This document shows, in pieces, positions 8,747 to 17,178 of a stretch of DNA of 40,107 nucleotides. A program made the position numbers and the translations under genes. The notes beneath the pieces are model-generated. The model made no database searches. It had not been told where the DNA came from and saw only the letters and a list, made by a program, of their open reading frames with translations. Position 1 is the first letter of the stretch. Every line of letters starts with the position of its first letter. Origin of the DNA: an uncultured Lachnospiraceae bacterium (GTDB taxonomy: Bacteria > Bacillota > Clostridia > Lachnospirales > Lachnospiraceae); NCBI GenBank assembly GCA_900317755.1, contig ONHZ01000018.1:1-40107 (forward strand), in the 5' to 3' direction.

Positions 8747-9787
8747 ATGGACATGGATATGGAACTCATCAGGAAGCTGCCAACACCACAGGAGATAAAG
8801 GAGCAGTTTCCTCTTGAAGGAAAGTACAAAGTAATCAAGGATAACAGAGACAATGAGATCAGGGAAATCTTCGAAGGAAAATCAGACAAATTTCTTCTCA
8901 TCATTGGACCGTGCTCAGCTGACCGCGAGGATGCTGTCCTTGACTATATGGAGAGACTGAGGAAAGTTTATGACAAGGTCTCTGACCGTATTTTTATCAT
9001 TCCAAGAGTCTATACAAATAAACCTCGTACAAAGGGCATCGGCTACAAGGGGATGCTTCACCAGCCAGATCCGAACAAGGGTGAAGACATGCTTGCCGGC
9101 ATCATCGCCATCAGAAAGCTCCACATGGATGTAATAAAAAGTACTGAGTTCACCTGCGCAGAGGAAATGCTTTATCCGGAAAACCACAGGTATCTTTCTG
9201 ACCTATTATCATATGTTGCAATCGGTGCGCGTTCTGTAGAGGATCAGCTGCACAGAATGACAGCATCCGGAATCGGCATCCCTGCCGGCATGAAGAATCC
9301 TACCGAGGGCGATCTCTCGGTCATGATGAATGCGATTGTTGCCGCACAGGCTCCACAGAAATTCGTTTACCGCGGCTGGGAAGTCCAGACGCCGGGAAAT
9401 CCTCTCTCACATGTTATTCTACGTGGCTATGTTGATAAATATGGAAATTCAATGCCGAATTACCACTACGAGGATCTCGACAGGGTAAAAGATCTCTATG
9501 CAAAGTCTGATCTTAAGAATCCTGCCATTATCGTCGACTGCAATCATTCAAATTCCGGCAAGAAATACAAAGAGCAGATCCGTATCGCTAAGGATGTCAT
9601 GCACAGCCGTCACGAGAATCCTTCTTTGAAGAAGCTTGTAAAAGGCCTGATGATTGAGAGCTACCTTGAGGATGGAAACCAGCCTACGGATGGTGAGGTC
9701 TACGGAAAGTCCATCACAGATCCATGCCTCGGCTGGGACAAAACTGAGAAACTTATCATGGATCTATACAAAGAGCTCGAAAAATAA
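8747..9787 (+). CDS. aroF: 3-deoxy-7-phosphoheptulonate (DAHP) synthase, class I
   Basis: Condenses phosphoenolpyruvate and erythrose 4-phosphate, the first step of the shikimate pathway. The 346 residues match the AroF/G/H type: LLIIGPCSAD near residue 50, PRVYTNKPRTKG, GARSVEDQLHR, GMKNPTEG, and IVDCNHSNSGK near the C terminus, which hold PEP and metal ligands. The start ATG is preceded by AAGGGAAAAG. The frame stays open upstream into the hairpin repeat, but no start codon lies there, so 8747 is preferred. Which aromatic amino acid inhibits it cannot be told from sequence. No T-box leader was seen. Confidence 0.93.
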   Translation: MDMDMELIRKLPTPQEIKEQFPLEGKYKVIKDNRDNEIREIFEGKSDKFLLIIGPCSADREDAVLDYMERLRKVYDKVSDRIFIIPRVYTNKPRTKGIGYKGMLHQPDPNKGEDMLAGIIAIRKLHMDVIKSTEFTCAEEMLYPENHRYLSDLLSYVAIGARSVEDQLHRMTASGIGIPAGMKNPTEGDLSVMMNAIVAAQAPQKFVYRGWEVQTPGNPLSHVILRGYVDKYGNSMPNYHYEDLDRVKDLYAKSDLKNPAIIVDCNHSNSGKKYKEQIRIAKDVMHSRHENPSLKKLVKGLMIESYLEDGNQPTDGEVYGKSITDPCLGWDKTEKLIMDLYKELEK

Positions 9788-9793
9788 TAATCA

Positions 9794-9810
9794 TGATGCA
9801 AAATGCATCA
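9794..9810. promoter_or_regulatory. short palindrome between aroF and the AAA+ gene
   Basis: TGATGCA-AAA-TGCATCA is a perfect 7-bp dyad seven bases after the aroF stop and 22 bases before the next start. It has no T-tract, so it is not an intrinsic terminator. It could be an operator or an mRNA processing hairpin. Confidence 0.25.
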
Positions 9811-9831
9811 ACATGAGGTAGTCAGAAGCAC

Positions 9832-11499
9832 ATGAACAAAATCGAAGCAATCCTTCGTGAAAATGGATATGCAATAGCTCCGGAAGCAGACAGGGAATAT
9901 GTAAACAATCTGCTCACATCCTGGGAAGAGGATGCTGAAAAGCGCGGAGGTGTCTCAGATGCTGATGTTGATATATACATCAACATCCTTAAAACCATGA
10001 GTATCGTCATTCCTGCCCCAGTTCAGAAGTCAAAGCAGATTATGACGCCTGACTTCTTCACTGACTTTCCAGCTCAGGAAGAAACAGAATTAAACTACCG
10101 TGTCTTCATGATTTTTGACAGAAAGGATAAGTCTTCTTTGCCTCACCATGTCTATGGTGCATTTACGAATCCGCAGCGAGGACTTGCTTTTGAATATGCC
10201 GATGATGAGCAGATTGAAAAAATAGAAATTGCTGCAGCTGACAGAAGATTTGAAGACCTGTTCAATGCACTTGGCAGAAAGCACGTCTATATCCGCCTCT
10301 CCGGTAATACCGTTGGAAACGAATTCCAGGTATATAGGATAAAGGCAGAGACTCCTCCCGAAAATGATTCAGATGATGAAAATGTGAATGCGATTCCATA
10401 TTCCGAAATCGACAACAATCTCCTGCAGTTCACAATTGAGCACCTCCGCACGTCCATCATTCAGCCGACGGACGATGATGCGCCGATCGACATGCCGTTC
10501 CAGACCATGGAAGATATCGTCATGTTCATGGACTGTGCAGGGAATTCACTTCCTGAAAATATCCGTGCCTGGGCAAAGAGAAATATATTAGCCTATGGCC
10601 AGCAGTCTTCAGACGCAGATGAAAAGCGCCATGCAAAGAAGGCGCTTTCCATGATGCTGAATGTCTCATTCGGCTCAAAGAACTTCGCAGCGATTGACCC
10701 GGACAATGCCAGAAAGATTCTCGATGAAGAGCTCTACGGCCTTGACAATGTAAAGCAGCGTGTCATTGAGACAATTATTCAGGTAAACCGTACCCATACA
10801 CTTCCTGCTTACGGAATTCTTCTTGCTGGTCCCGCCGGCACTGGTAAATCCCGAATCGCTTATGCAGTTGCAAAAATATTAAAGATTCCGTTTGCTGTTC
10901 TGGACATGAGCACGGTCAGAGATCCGGAAGCACTTACCGGAACTTCCAGAATTTATACGAATGCCCACCCCGGAAGAATCATGGAGGCTTTCTATGAGAC
11001 AGGCAGTTCAAACATTGTCTTCATCATAAACGAACTTGACAAATCAGACCATGAGGGACAGCATGGAAATCCAGCCGATACCCTGCTTACGCTTCTTGAC
11101 AATCTTGGCTTCACTGACAACTATATGGAATGCCAGATTCCTACAAACGGCGTCTATACGATTGCCACAGCAAATGATCTGGATAAGATTTCAAAACCGC
11201 TGTTATCGAGGTTTGCAGTCATAAATATTCCAGACTACACGCCTGATGAAAAGAAGATAATATTTAAGGATTATTCACTGCCAAAAATTTTACGGCATAT
11301 GGATATGAAGCCGGAAGAATGCATCGTGACAGACAGCGCAGTTGATAAGATCATTGAAATGTACAGGAACTTTTCAGGCTGTCGTGATCTCGAACAGGCC
11401 GCTGAACATATTGCAGGAAATGCCTTATTCCGTATTGAAACGACTGGTTCCGGAAGCGTAACATACGACACGGATGATGTCACGAAACTGCTTGGTTAA
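9832..11499 (+). CDS. Lon-like AAA+ ATPase without protease domain
   Basis: A 555-residue protein. The C-terminal half resembles the AAA+ module of Lon: a YGLDNVKQRVIE lead-in at 302-313, Walker A GPAGTGKS at 333-340, a Walker B region reading IVFIINELDK at 395-404, sensor 1 TIATAND at 443-449, and an arginine-finger region LLSRFAV at 458-464, followed by the small helical lid. No Ser-Lys protease domain follows. The Walker B aspartate is Asn400 (INE instead of DE), which may slow hydrolysis. Residues 1-290 are of unknown type. Its target is unknown. An AGG-type ribosome site precedes the ATG and a terminator follows. Confidence 0.75.
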   Translation: MNKIEAILRENGYAIAPEADREYVNNLLTSWEEDAEKRGGVSDADVDIYINILKTMSIVIPAPVQKSKQIMTPDFFTDFPAQEETELNYRVFMIFDRKDKSSLPHHVYGAFTNPQRGLAFEYADDEQIEKIEIAAADRRFEDLFNALGRKHVYIRLSGNTVGNEFQVYRIKAETPPENDSDDENVNAIPYSEIDNNLLQFTIEHLRTSIIQPTDDDAPIDMPFQTMEDIVMFMDCAGNSLPENIRAWAKRNILAYGQQSSDADEKRHAKKALSMMLNVSFGSKNFAAIDPDNARKILDEELYGLDNVKQRVIETIIQVNRTHTLPAYGILLAGPAGTGKSRIAYAVAKILKIPFAVLDMSTVRDPEALTGTSRIYTNAHPGRIMEAFYETGSSNIVFIINELDKSDHEGQHGNPADTLLTLLDNLGFTDNYMECQIPTNGVYTIATANDLDKISKPLLSRFAVINIPDYTPDEKKIIFKDYSLPKILRHMDMKPEECIVTDSAVDKIIEMYRNFSGCRDLEQAAEHIAGNALFRIETTGSGSVTYDTDDVTKLLG

Positions 11500-11515
11500 T
11501 ATACAGACATTCAAA

Positions 11516-11551
11516 AATGCCCACTGACAATTTTTGTCAATGGGCATTCTT
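11516..11551. terminator. bidirectional intrinsic terminator
   Basis: AATGCCCACTGACA (11516-11529) pairs with TGTCAATGGGCATT (11535-11548). The hairpin has A-rich sequence on its left and T-rich sequence on its right. It lies between the convergent AAA+ ATPase gene (plus) and the small membrane protein gene (minus) and can serve both. Confidence 0.85.
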
Positions 11552-11561
11552 AGTATTCCAT

Positions 11562-11783
11562 TCATTTAGAACCCTGTCCGGAAGCTTCACTGCTCTCCGT
11601 CTGGATTGCATTCTCAATAGTTCCCTTCGAGAGATGCCTGGAATAGAGTCCGATCAGCGTCCCAAAAATCACAACGACAACAGCAAGAATAATGAATTCT
11701 TTCTTTGCTTCCGAGCCTGTGATTTTCTCATCTTTTTTGAAATGCTTTTCTATCTTTTCCTTTAATGAATCAATTAATGCCAT
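11562..11783 (-). CDS. small single-TM protein next to an MCP-like gene
   Basis: 73 residues with a charged amphipathic N terminus ([17 protein letters not shown]), one TM helix (about 30-46, [18 protein letters not shown]) and a short polar tail. The start overlaps the last 14 bases of the methyl-accepting-type gene upstream, so translation is probably coupled and the two proteins may work together, for example as a membrane anchor for the soluble coiled coil (inference). No family was recognised. Confidence 0.6.
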   Translation of the reverse strand: MALIDSLKEKIEKHFKKDEKITGSEAKKEFIILAVVVVIFGTLIGLYSRHLSKGTIENAIQTESSEASGQGSK

Positions 11784-12711
11784 GTATTCCAGTACACTGA
11801 CCTTCTATATTCTCTATTTCTTTCGCATTTTGAGATACAGCATCTTTTGCATTAGAAACACTTGATCTTATCTCATCAAATCCACCGGAAAGATTTGAAA
11901 AATCACTTCCGATTGCCTCAAAGCCATCAGCAGCTTCATTCGTCGAGTCAGAAATTTCAGCCTTTACTGAATCTATTTCTGAAGTGGCAGAAGAAATATC
12001 GTCAAGTGTTGCACTTGCAGCCTCAACGCTGCTGAGATTCATATCCATGGCATCTTTCACTTTTTTGATACTGTCATTCAGTGCTTCCTGCTTTTCCCCT
12101 AAAGCCTGCAGTACCTGATCAACATTTCCAACAAGCTCCTTGATCTTTTCAGAAAGGTTTTTCTCTTCTTCGGCAACTACTGCAAAACCACGGCCTGCTT
12201 CACCTGCACGTGCGGCCTCTATGGATGCATTAAGAGCTAAAAGGTTTGCCTGGTTTGCAATGCCGGTAATCTGACCGGTAGTCTCAGCTATGCTGTGAAT
12301 CGACTCACCGAAGGAATTAAATTCCTTCTCCATATTTTCGAAGTAGTCGCTGAATTTGTAGGAGCCATCCTTTAGAACGCCCATCTGCTTTTTTGAAGCA
12401 TCAATGCTTGAAGAAACATCATTTTCTATGCCATCAATCTTTGAAACTGAATCATGTATGGCAGCAAACTTTTCATTGAAGGAACCGATTTCATCATTCA
12501 ATGCGTTAAATTTCTCTAGGATGTCTTCATATGATGCATTGATACCATCAATAGCATCCAGTGATTTTTTGTCATTTTCGGTGAGCGTCCTTGCTGAACC
12601 TGAAATGGACTGCTGAATCTGTGACAATGCCTTTGAATTGTCATAATTCTGCACTGGCTGATTCACAGGGACTTCAGACTGATAATAATTATTCTTCTTT
12701 TTTCCAAACAT
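11770..12711 (-). CDS. soluble methyl-accepting chemotaxis-type coiled-coil protein
   Basis: A 313-residue protein that is nearly all predicted coiled coil. The chemoreceptor signalling tip is clear: [20 protein letters not shown]… followed by [20 protein letters not shown] around 150-195. The usual EVRxLAE reads EEKNLSE. There is no TM helix or separate sensor domain. The N terminus ([10 protein letters not shown]) is basic and Gln/Asn-rich. It would bind CheA/CheW-type partners if present, but no chemotaxis or flagellar gene is in this window. AAGGAGC precedes the ATG. Overlap with a small TM protein gene suggests a two-gene unit. Confidence 0.8.
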   Translation of the reverse strand: MFGKKKNNYYQSEVPVNQPVQNYDNSKALSQIQQSISGSARTLTENDKKSLDAIDGINASYEDILEKFNALNDEIGSFNEKFAAIHDSVSKIDGIENDVSSSIDASKKQMGVLKDGSYKFSDYFENMEKEFNSFGESIHSIAETTGQITGIANQANLLALNASIEAARAGEAGRGFAVVAEEEKNLSEKIKELVGNVDQVLQALGEKQEALNDSIKKVKDAMDMNLSSVEAASATLDDISSATSEIDSVKAEISDSTNEAADGFEAIGSDFSNLSGGFDEIRSSVSNAKDAVSQNAKEIENIEGQCTGIHGIN

Positions 12712-12770
12712 AACTTGCTCCTTTGCAACCTAAAAGCCCGGACATAATAGTCCGGGATAAATAATAAAAA

Positions 12771-13016
12771 TCAATTGCCAGTTCCAACGTTCTCCGAGCC
12801 TGACATCTCATTAATCGTGAGCCGTTTTACGATTCTGTCAAGCACTTCCTTTGGCACTGTATTGTCCTTGTATAGATCATTCAGGGTGCTTTCAGACTTA
12901 AGCAGAGCGGTAACATCAAGCCAGATAGCTCCGGAAAACTCCTCATCAAAAATCTGAAATACTTCTCTATTTGCCAGAAGATCTTTTAACTTTATTGATG
13001 TAATATCAATATTCAT
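12771..13016 (-). CDS. small acidic protein downstream of EF-P
   Basis: From the ATG at 13016 this encodes 81 residues, MNIDITSIKLKDLLANREVF…, ending NEMSGSENVGTGN. A longer reading from 13061 would overlap the end of efp by 38 bases. The shorter start, seven bases past the efp stop, fits better and still has AAGGG upstream. It has no TM or signal peptide and no recognised family. It is probably translated from the efp transcript. I cannot assign a function. Confidence 0.55.
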   Translation of the reverse strand: MNIDITSIKLKDLLANREVFQIFDEEFSGAIWLDVTALLKSESTLNDLYKDNTVPKEVLDRIVKRLTINEMSGSENVGTGN

Positions 13017-13023
13017 GAATGAA

Positions 13024-13590
13024 TCAAACCCTTGAAAGATATTCGCCTGTACGCGTATCAATCTTTATCTTGTCGCCGTTATTTACGAAGAGAGGAACTG
13101 AAACCTCAGCGCCTGTCTCAAGTGTAGCAGGCTTTGTAGCGTTTGTAGCTGTATTGCCCTTTACGCCAGGCTCTGTATTTGTAACCTCAAGCTCTACGAA
13201 GAGTGGCGGTTCAACTGCGAAAATCTTGCCATCATGTGACTTCATGGAAACTGTCTCGTTGTCCTTTACGAACTTCATAGCGTCTCCGACGTCTTCCTTT
13301 GAGAGAGAAATCTGCTCGTATGACTCTGGATCCATGTAGTAATAAAGATCGCCGTCATTGTAAAGATACTGCATATCTTTTCTCTCAATGATCGCCTTCT
13401 CAAGCTTCTCTGTAGGACGGAAAGTACGCTCGATCACACCACCAGAAGTAATATTCTTAAGCTTTACTCTAACGAAAGGTGAACCCTTACCAGGCTTAAC
13501 ATGCTGGAATTCAATAATTTCACAAAGATTTCCTTCAAACTGTATTGTAAGACCGTTTGAAATCTTACCAGCTTCAACAACATCTGCCAT
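13024..13590 (-). CDS. efp: translation elongation factor P
   Basis: Rescues ribosomes stalled at polyproline stretches. 188 residues with the three expected beta-barrel domains: KOW-like N domain with the PGKG loop at 33-36 (the modifiable lysine is in this loop), central domain ([20 protein letters not shown]), and the C-terminal domain ending [18 protein letters not shown] textbook AAGGAGG lies upstream of the ATG. No lysine- or rhamnose-modifying enzyme gene is adjacent. Confidence 0.96.
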   Translation of the reverse strand: MADVVEAGKISNGLTIQFEGNLCEIIEFQHVKPGKGSPFVRVKLKNITSGGVIERTFRPTEKLEKAIIERKDMQYLYNDGDLYYYMDPESYEQISLSKEDVGDAMKFVKDNETVSMKSHDGKIFAVEPPLFVELEVTNTEPGVKGNTATNATKPATLETGAEVSVPLFVNNGDKIKIDTRTGEYLSRV

Positions 13591-13671
13591 AAATATAGCC
13601 TCCTTAAATTCAATAAAAACATCTTTCCTATTTTAATAGAAATAAAGGCATAATGCAAGGTTTTTTACAGT

Positions 13672-14889
13672 TCACGAATGCAATAACCGCCCTGCAATTT
13701 CTCTTGTAAGCTTTCTTCTTTCTTTTGCCGGCACATCCTTTATACAATCTGACAACCCGCTCTTTTCTGGATTCGCCGTAAATCTCCCATCCGGATTTGA
13801 AACAATCCGAAGAAGGTTTGGATTGTCCTTCCGAATGTTTGCTCCACTCTTTGCAGGAAGCTCTGCCTTTGCCATCACGTCGCATAGATCATTCATTGCA
13901 CTGTACAAAAATAATCTGTCACTCATCTTGTACGCCTTGTGGCTTCTGATTCTCTCTTTGAAGCTTTCAGCAGAAATCTCTATTGGTTCTTCAGCATAAT
14001 AGGATGCAAGACGGCTGATTGTAAGTGAATCTGCATTCTGCTTAGCTTTATAATACTTTATCGCATTTGGAATATTATCTGCATCGACAATGAATCTGAT
14101 TTTCTTAAGACCTAATTCCCTGCAAAGCTCGAGAACCCTATGCCCGCCCTCACACTCTGCAGTTTCGGCCATTCCGCTTCGAATGTAGCAGACTTTATTT
14201 TCAGGAGTGACTATTTCATCTTTTATTTTTTCTTTTCCATGTTCATCATAAATAATGCGCGCTGTCACAGTGTTGTTTTTCGCACGAAGGATGCCGCTTT
14301 CAGAAATCATCTTTCCTGATTTCAGAATGATGACAAGGCCAAATGATGCAGCATACTTCTCATAATCGTGCTCAAAAGAATCCATAGTTTCGTCATATGA
14401 GCCATCTGAAAAACATATGGCATCTACTTCATCATCAAAAGAAAATGGAGTAATATTTTCAGAAAGATATTTCTCCCACTCACCCTTTGAAAGTGCCTCG
14501 GCTTCTTCTCTGCAGGGGAGCGATACCGGATAGCCCGGCTCAGCTTTGCACACTGCACTCTTCTCTTTTATGGCTTCCTGATAGGTAGGAAAATATGAAC
14601 CCAGCCCATTAAATGTGAAATATGATGCTGTAGGTTTTGATGCCTTATGACCACCCAACGTGGCACGATATGATGAATGCATAGTACCAGAAGACGAAAC
14701 ATGAGAAGAAGCTGATGCATGATGCATTCCTGCTTTGCCACCGGCACACATAAAATTCTCTGCTTCAGCCCTTGTCTTGAAGCTTTTATAGATCGCCCCC
14801 GGGAATTTATTTACCTGCTTAAAGCACTCATCCCAGGTCAGAAATATGCCGGTTTCCCTGCCTTTTTTTACGGCATAAAATTTTCCCAT
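13672..14889 (-). CDS. RNase H-like protein with N-terminal viroplasmin (hybrid-binding) domain
   Basis: 405 residues. Residues 1-48 (KFYAVKKGRETGIFLTWDEC, then KSFKTRAEAENFM) match the caulimovirus viroplasmin/RNase H1 hybrid-binding domain. A Ser/His/Ala-rich linker follows to about 85. Around 88-150 is a segment (FNGLGSYFPTYQEAIKEKS) that may be a second, diverged hybrid-binding copy. Residues 155-345 are an RNase H fold with acidic residues in the expected order: D162 in FSDGS, E242 or E245, D269 in IVDADNI, and D337 in NDLCDVMAK. It would cut RNA in RNA-DNA hybrids. About 60 residues of basic C-terminal tail are extra. The order of the acidic residues suggests an active enzyme. Confidence 0.8.
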   Translation of the reverse strand: MGKFYAVKKGRETGIFLTWDECFKQVNKFPGAIYKSFKTRAEAENFMCAGGKAGMHHASASSHVSSSGTMHSSYRATLGGHKASKPTASYFTFNGLGSYFPTYQEAIKEKSAVCKAEPGYPVSLPCREEAEALSKGEWEKYLSENITPFSFDDEVDAICFSDGSYDETMDSFEHDYEKYAASFGLVIILKSGKMISESGILRAKNNTVTARIIYDEHGKEKIKDEIVTPENKVCYIRSGMAETAECEGGHRVLELCRELGLKKIRFIVDADNIPNAIKYYKAKQNADSLTISRLASYYAEEPIEISAESFKERIRSHKAYKMSDRLFLYSAMNDLCDVMAKAELPAKSGANIRKDNPNLLRIVSNPDGRFTANPEKSGLSDCIKDVPAKERRKLTREIAGRLLHS

Positions 14890-14907
14890 AAATAATTCCT
14901 ATATCTC

Positions 14908-15454
14908 TCACTTTCTCGTAGCGTGATGCTCTTCCTTTACCTTGTACATCAGCTTGTCTGCGCTGGTAAAAAGCCTGTCGAGACTGGTCTTTGTATCAGA
15001 TTCAAATTCTGAATATTCATCATGCGTATAAGCAATCCCAATACTCATAATAGAAACTTTTACAATGGTGCTGATCTATAAGATGATTAATAATCTCCAT
15101 CGTTGCCCAGTAGCCATCTGCACCAACATAATGAAATCCATGAGATTCTGATCCAACAGAAACTACAGGTTTCCCTGACGCTGATATCTGCGAAATGAGA
15201 TTATTAAGTCTGTCTTTATTCGTGAAATTTGTGAAATCTATGATAATGCCGTCATATTTAGAGAAATCCGCAAGATCAAAGATAGCATATTCTCCAGAAT
15301 TGAAATCTTTATTTTTGCTCCAGTTGCCCCATGACTGCATCTGATAAAGAACAAAGTCCTTATTATTTTCCTTTATATATCTATTTATTCCGATTGTCCA
15401 GGCATAAGTAATGAAACGCTTCCACCCTTCCTCGAGCATAAGTATTCTTTTCAT
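14908..15454 (-). pseudogene. LacI-type sensor / GGDEF protein, interior deleted
   Basis: The open 5' part (15020-15454, 144 aa) is the first half of a periplasmic-binding-protein-like sensor of the LacI group (KRILMLEEGWKRFITYAWTI, VVSVGSESHGFHYVGADGYW, EIINHLIDQHHCKSFYY). At about 15045 the frame shifts straight into the last 45 residues of a GGDEF domain (VSIMSIGIAYTHDEYSEF, then LFTSADKLMYKVKEEHHA), ending at 14908. The rest of the sensor, any linker and the GGDEF core are gone, probably several hundred codons. The junction bases AAAGTTTCTATTATGAG read sensibly in both parent frames, which suggests recombination at a short shared sequence. No cyclase activity is possible. Confidence 0.85.
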
Positions 15455-15623
15455 TCATTTCTCCCAGAATAATTCAAGAACGAAATAACATACTACGCAA
15501 AAACAAAGTAATTATAACACTAATTAACATCTATTGCATTAGTTCTTTATGATAGTGGAATGTATTGTACATTTAATTGTCTTCAGATAAACGTAGATAT
15601 CTTGGCTGTGTCAAGTAGTAAGC

Positions 15624-16153
15624 TTATGCATTCTGGGAATATATATCTGCAACTTCAGAAATCGTCACATAAGCTTCCTTATCTATAGCTGATACGATTT
15701 GCTTCAGCCTTGGAATCTGGAAACGGTTTACAACAAAATATATTATTTTCTTTTCAGAATTAGAAAAGCCGCCTTCTGCATCAATGATGGTCGAACCACT
15801 GCCGAATTCTTTCATCAGTGCCTTTGAAATCTCTTCATCCTTTGTCGTGATGATCATCGCACTCTTTGCCCTGTCAATACCTTCAACACTGAATAAATTG
15901 AATAGATGGTGAAGACAATGCCCTCTTTTTTCAAGCCATAAAGAAAAAGCGGAATGTTTAGAATAATAAGGAAAAGTGACAGTGAAAAATGTTCAGGCGT
16001 CACCTGTGCAAGAAGCATGGAGGTCCCTGAAATGCCGCTGTCATAAAGATGCACGGGGTACAGAAAAATTGTGATTCCGAATGCATTGACAATGCCTGCA
16101 AAGGTAATCTTCAGAATATTCCGGATGCTGATATCTTTAAGCGATTCTTTCAT
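15624..16153 (-). pseudogene. YitT-family membrane protein, interior deleted
   Basis: The open 5' part (15854-16153) encodes the first TM helices of a YitT/DUF161 protein (FAGIVNAFGITIFLYPVHLY, DSGISGTSMLLAQ, LFLIILNIPLFLYGLKKEG). After FTIYSIYSV the frame changes near 15885. The sequence continues as the soluble C-terminal DUF2179 domain (VEGIDRAKSAMIITTKDEEI through IDKEAYVTISEVADIYSQ) to 15624. Intact family members are about 280-300 residues with six TM helices; roughly 100-130 residues containing the later helices are missing here. The DUF2179 piece has an ATG at 15857 and might be made as a 77-residue protein, but I treat the locus as broken. Confidence 0.85.
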
Positions 16154-16222
16154 AAGAGCCTCCTTGTTTGCGAGCTAAATAAAATGCTATCTGGTACAAT
16201 AAAAAGAATTTGCTTTGATATC

Positions 16223-17059
16223 TTAATTTGAAAATACCTGAACATAATATGTCTTCCAGGTAGAATTCGGATCGTAATAGACGCCGATTCCAATTTTTGT
16301 GAAGTCACTGCTTAAAATATTTGCCCTGTGTCCTGAAGAATTCATCCAGCTGTTCATAGCATCATTTCCGTCAGACTGTCCGGCAGCAATATTCTCTCCA
16401 AAGGCTGTTGCACCTGTTGCAAAAACATCTGAAGATGCATCTCCGCCCTGCGGCCTCGTATGGCTGAAGCTTTGAACAAGCTCCTTTGCCCTTGTATCTG
16501 CAATGCTGTCAAGTGCACCATCCTCAGAAAGCCCGCCTAAGCCATTTGCTCCTCTCTGCTGATTCACGCCAGATAGGATCTGTGCTTTTGAAGCGGATGC
16601 ATCAAAGGTTGATGCCTGTGCAGCCTGAACAGCAGCCTGTTCCTGAGCCGCCTGTTCAGCAGCTGCCTGTTCTTCCGCCGCCTTCTGTGCTGCTGCCTGT
16701 TCCTCTGCTGCCTTTTTTGCCTCAAGCTGTTTTTCAGTCTTTTCCTTGGCAGTTTTCAGTTCTTTTTCTTTATTCTGAAGGTCACGGTTTATTTCGTTTT
16801 CACTCTTGATACCAGATGGATTTTCAGCACCGGAATTATTTTCAAGCCCGGAAGGATTTTCAATACCAGAAGAAATCAGTGCTCCTGATGATGCACCGGA
16901 AGAATTTTCTGCTTCTTCACTGCCTGAAATATTCTCTTCATTATTGCTTTTCGCAGACTGCTGACTGACAGAATTCCTACTGTATAAAACTCCGCCGCCG
17001 ATACAGAGCACGCCGATAATTGCAGCAACAAGAATGATAATCTTTACACGTTTTGACAT
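16223..17059 (-). CDS. membrane-anchored CAP (SCP-like) domain protein
   Basis: 278 residues: TM signal anchor at about 6-27 (IIILVAAIIGVLCIGGGVLY), a Ser/Gly/Asn-rich stretch with repeated SG(I/L)EN(P/N)SG units (45-85), an Ala/Gln/Glu-rich helical segment with EEQAAAQKAA repeats (95-150), and a C-terminal CAP domain. Its signature parts are SFSHTRPQGG, FGENIAAG, NSWMNSSGHRANILSSDF and KIGIGVYY. Bacterial CAP proteins act outside the cell; their activity is mostly unknown. The start has AGGGGGA upstream. It is flanked by the YitT wreck and a MATE gene, without clear coupling. Confidence 0.88.
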   Translation of the reverse strand: MSKRVKIIILVAAIIGVLCIGGGVLYSRNSVSQQSAKSNNEENISGSEEAENSSGASSGALISSGIENPSGLENNSGAENPSGIKSENEINRDLQNKEKELKTAKEKTEKQLEAKKAAEEQAAAQKAAEEQAAAEQAAQEQAAVQAAQASTFDASASKAQILSGVNQQRGANGLGGLSEDGALDSIADTRAKELVQSFSHTRPQGGDASSDVFATGATAFGENIAAGQSDGNDAMNSWMNSSGHRANILSSDFTKIGIGVYYDPNSTWKTYYVQVFSN

Positions 17060-17178
17060 AAGTCCCCCTTGCTAATCTCCTATAGAGATAACCAAAATCA
17101 AATACTCCATACAAAATCGATGCTTGACTTTGCGAGATTTCAGTCCCCGAATTTATGCCTCAATCATAAAAATTATTA

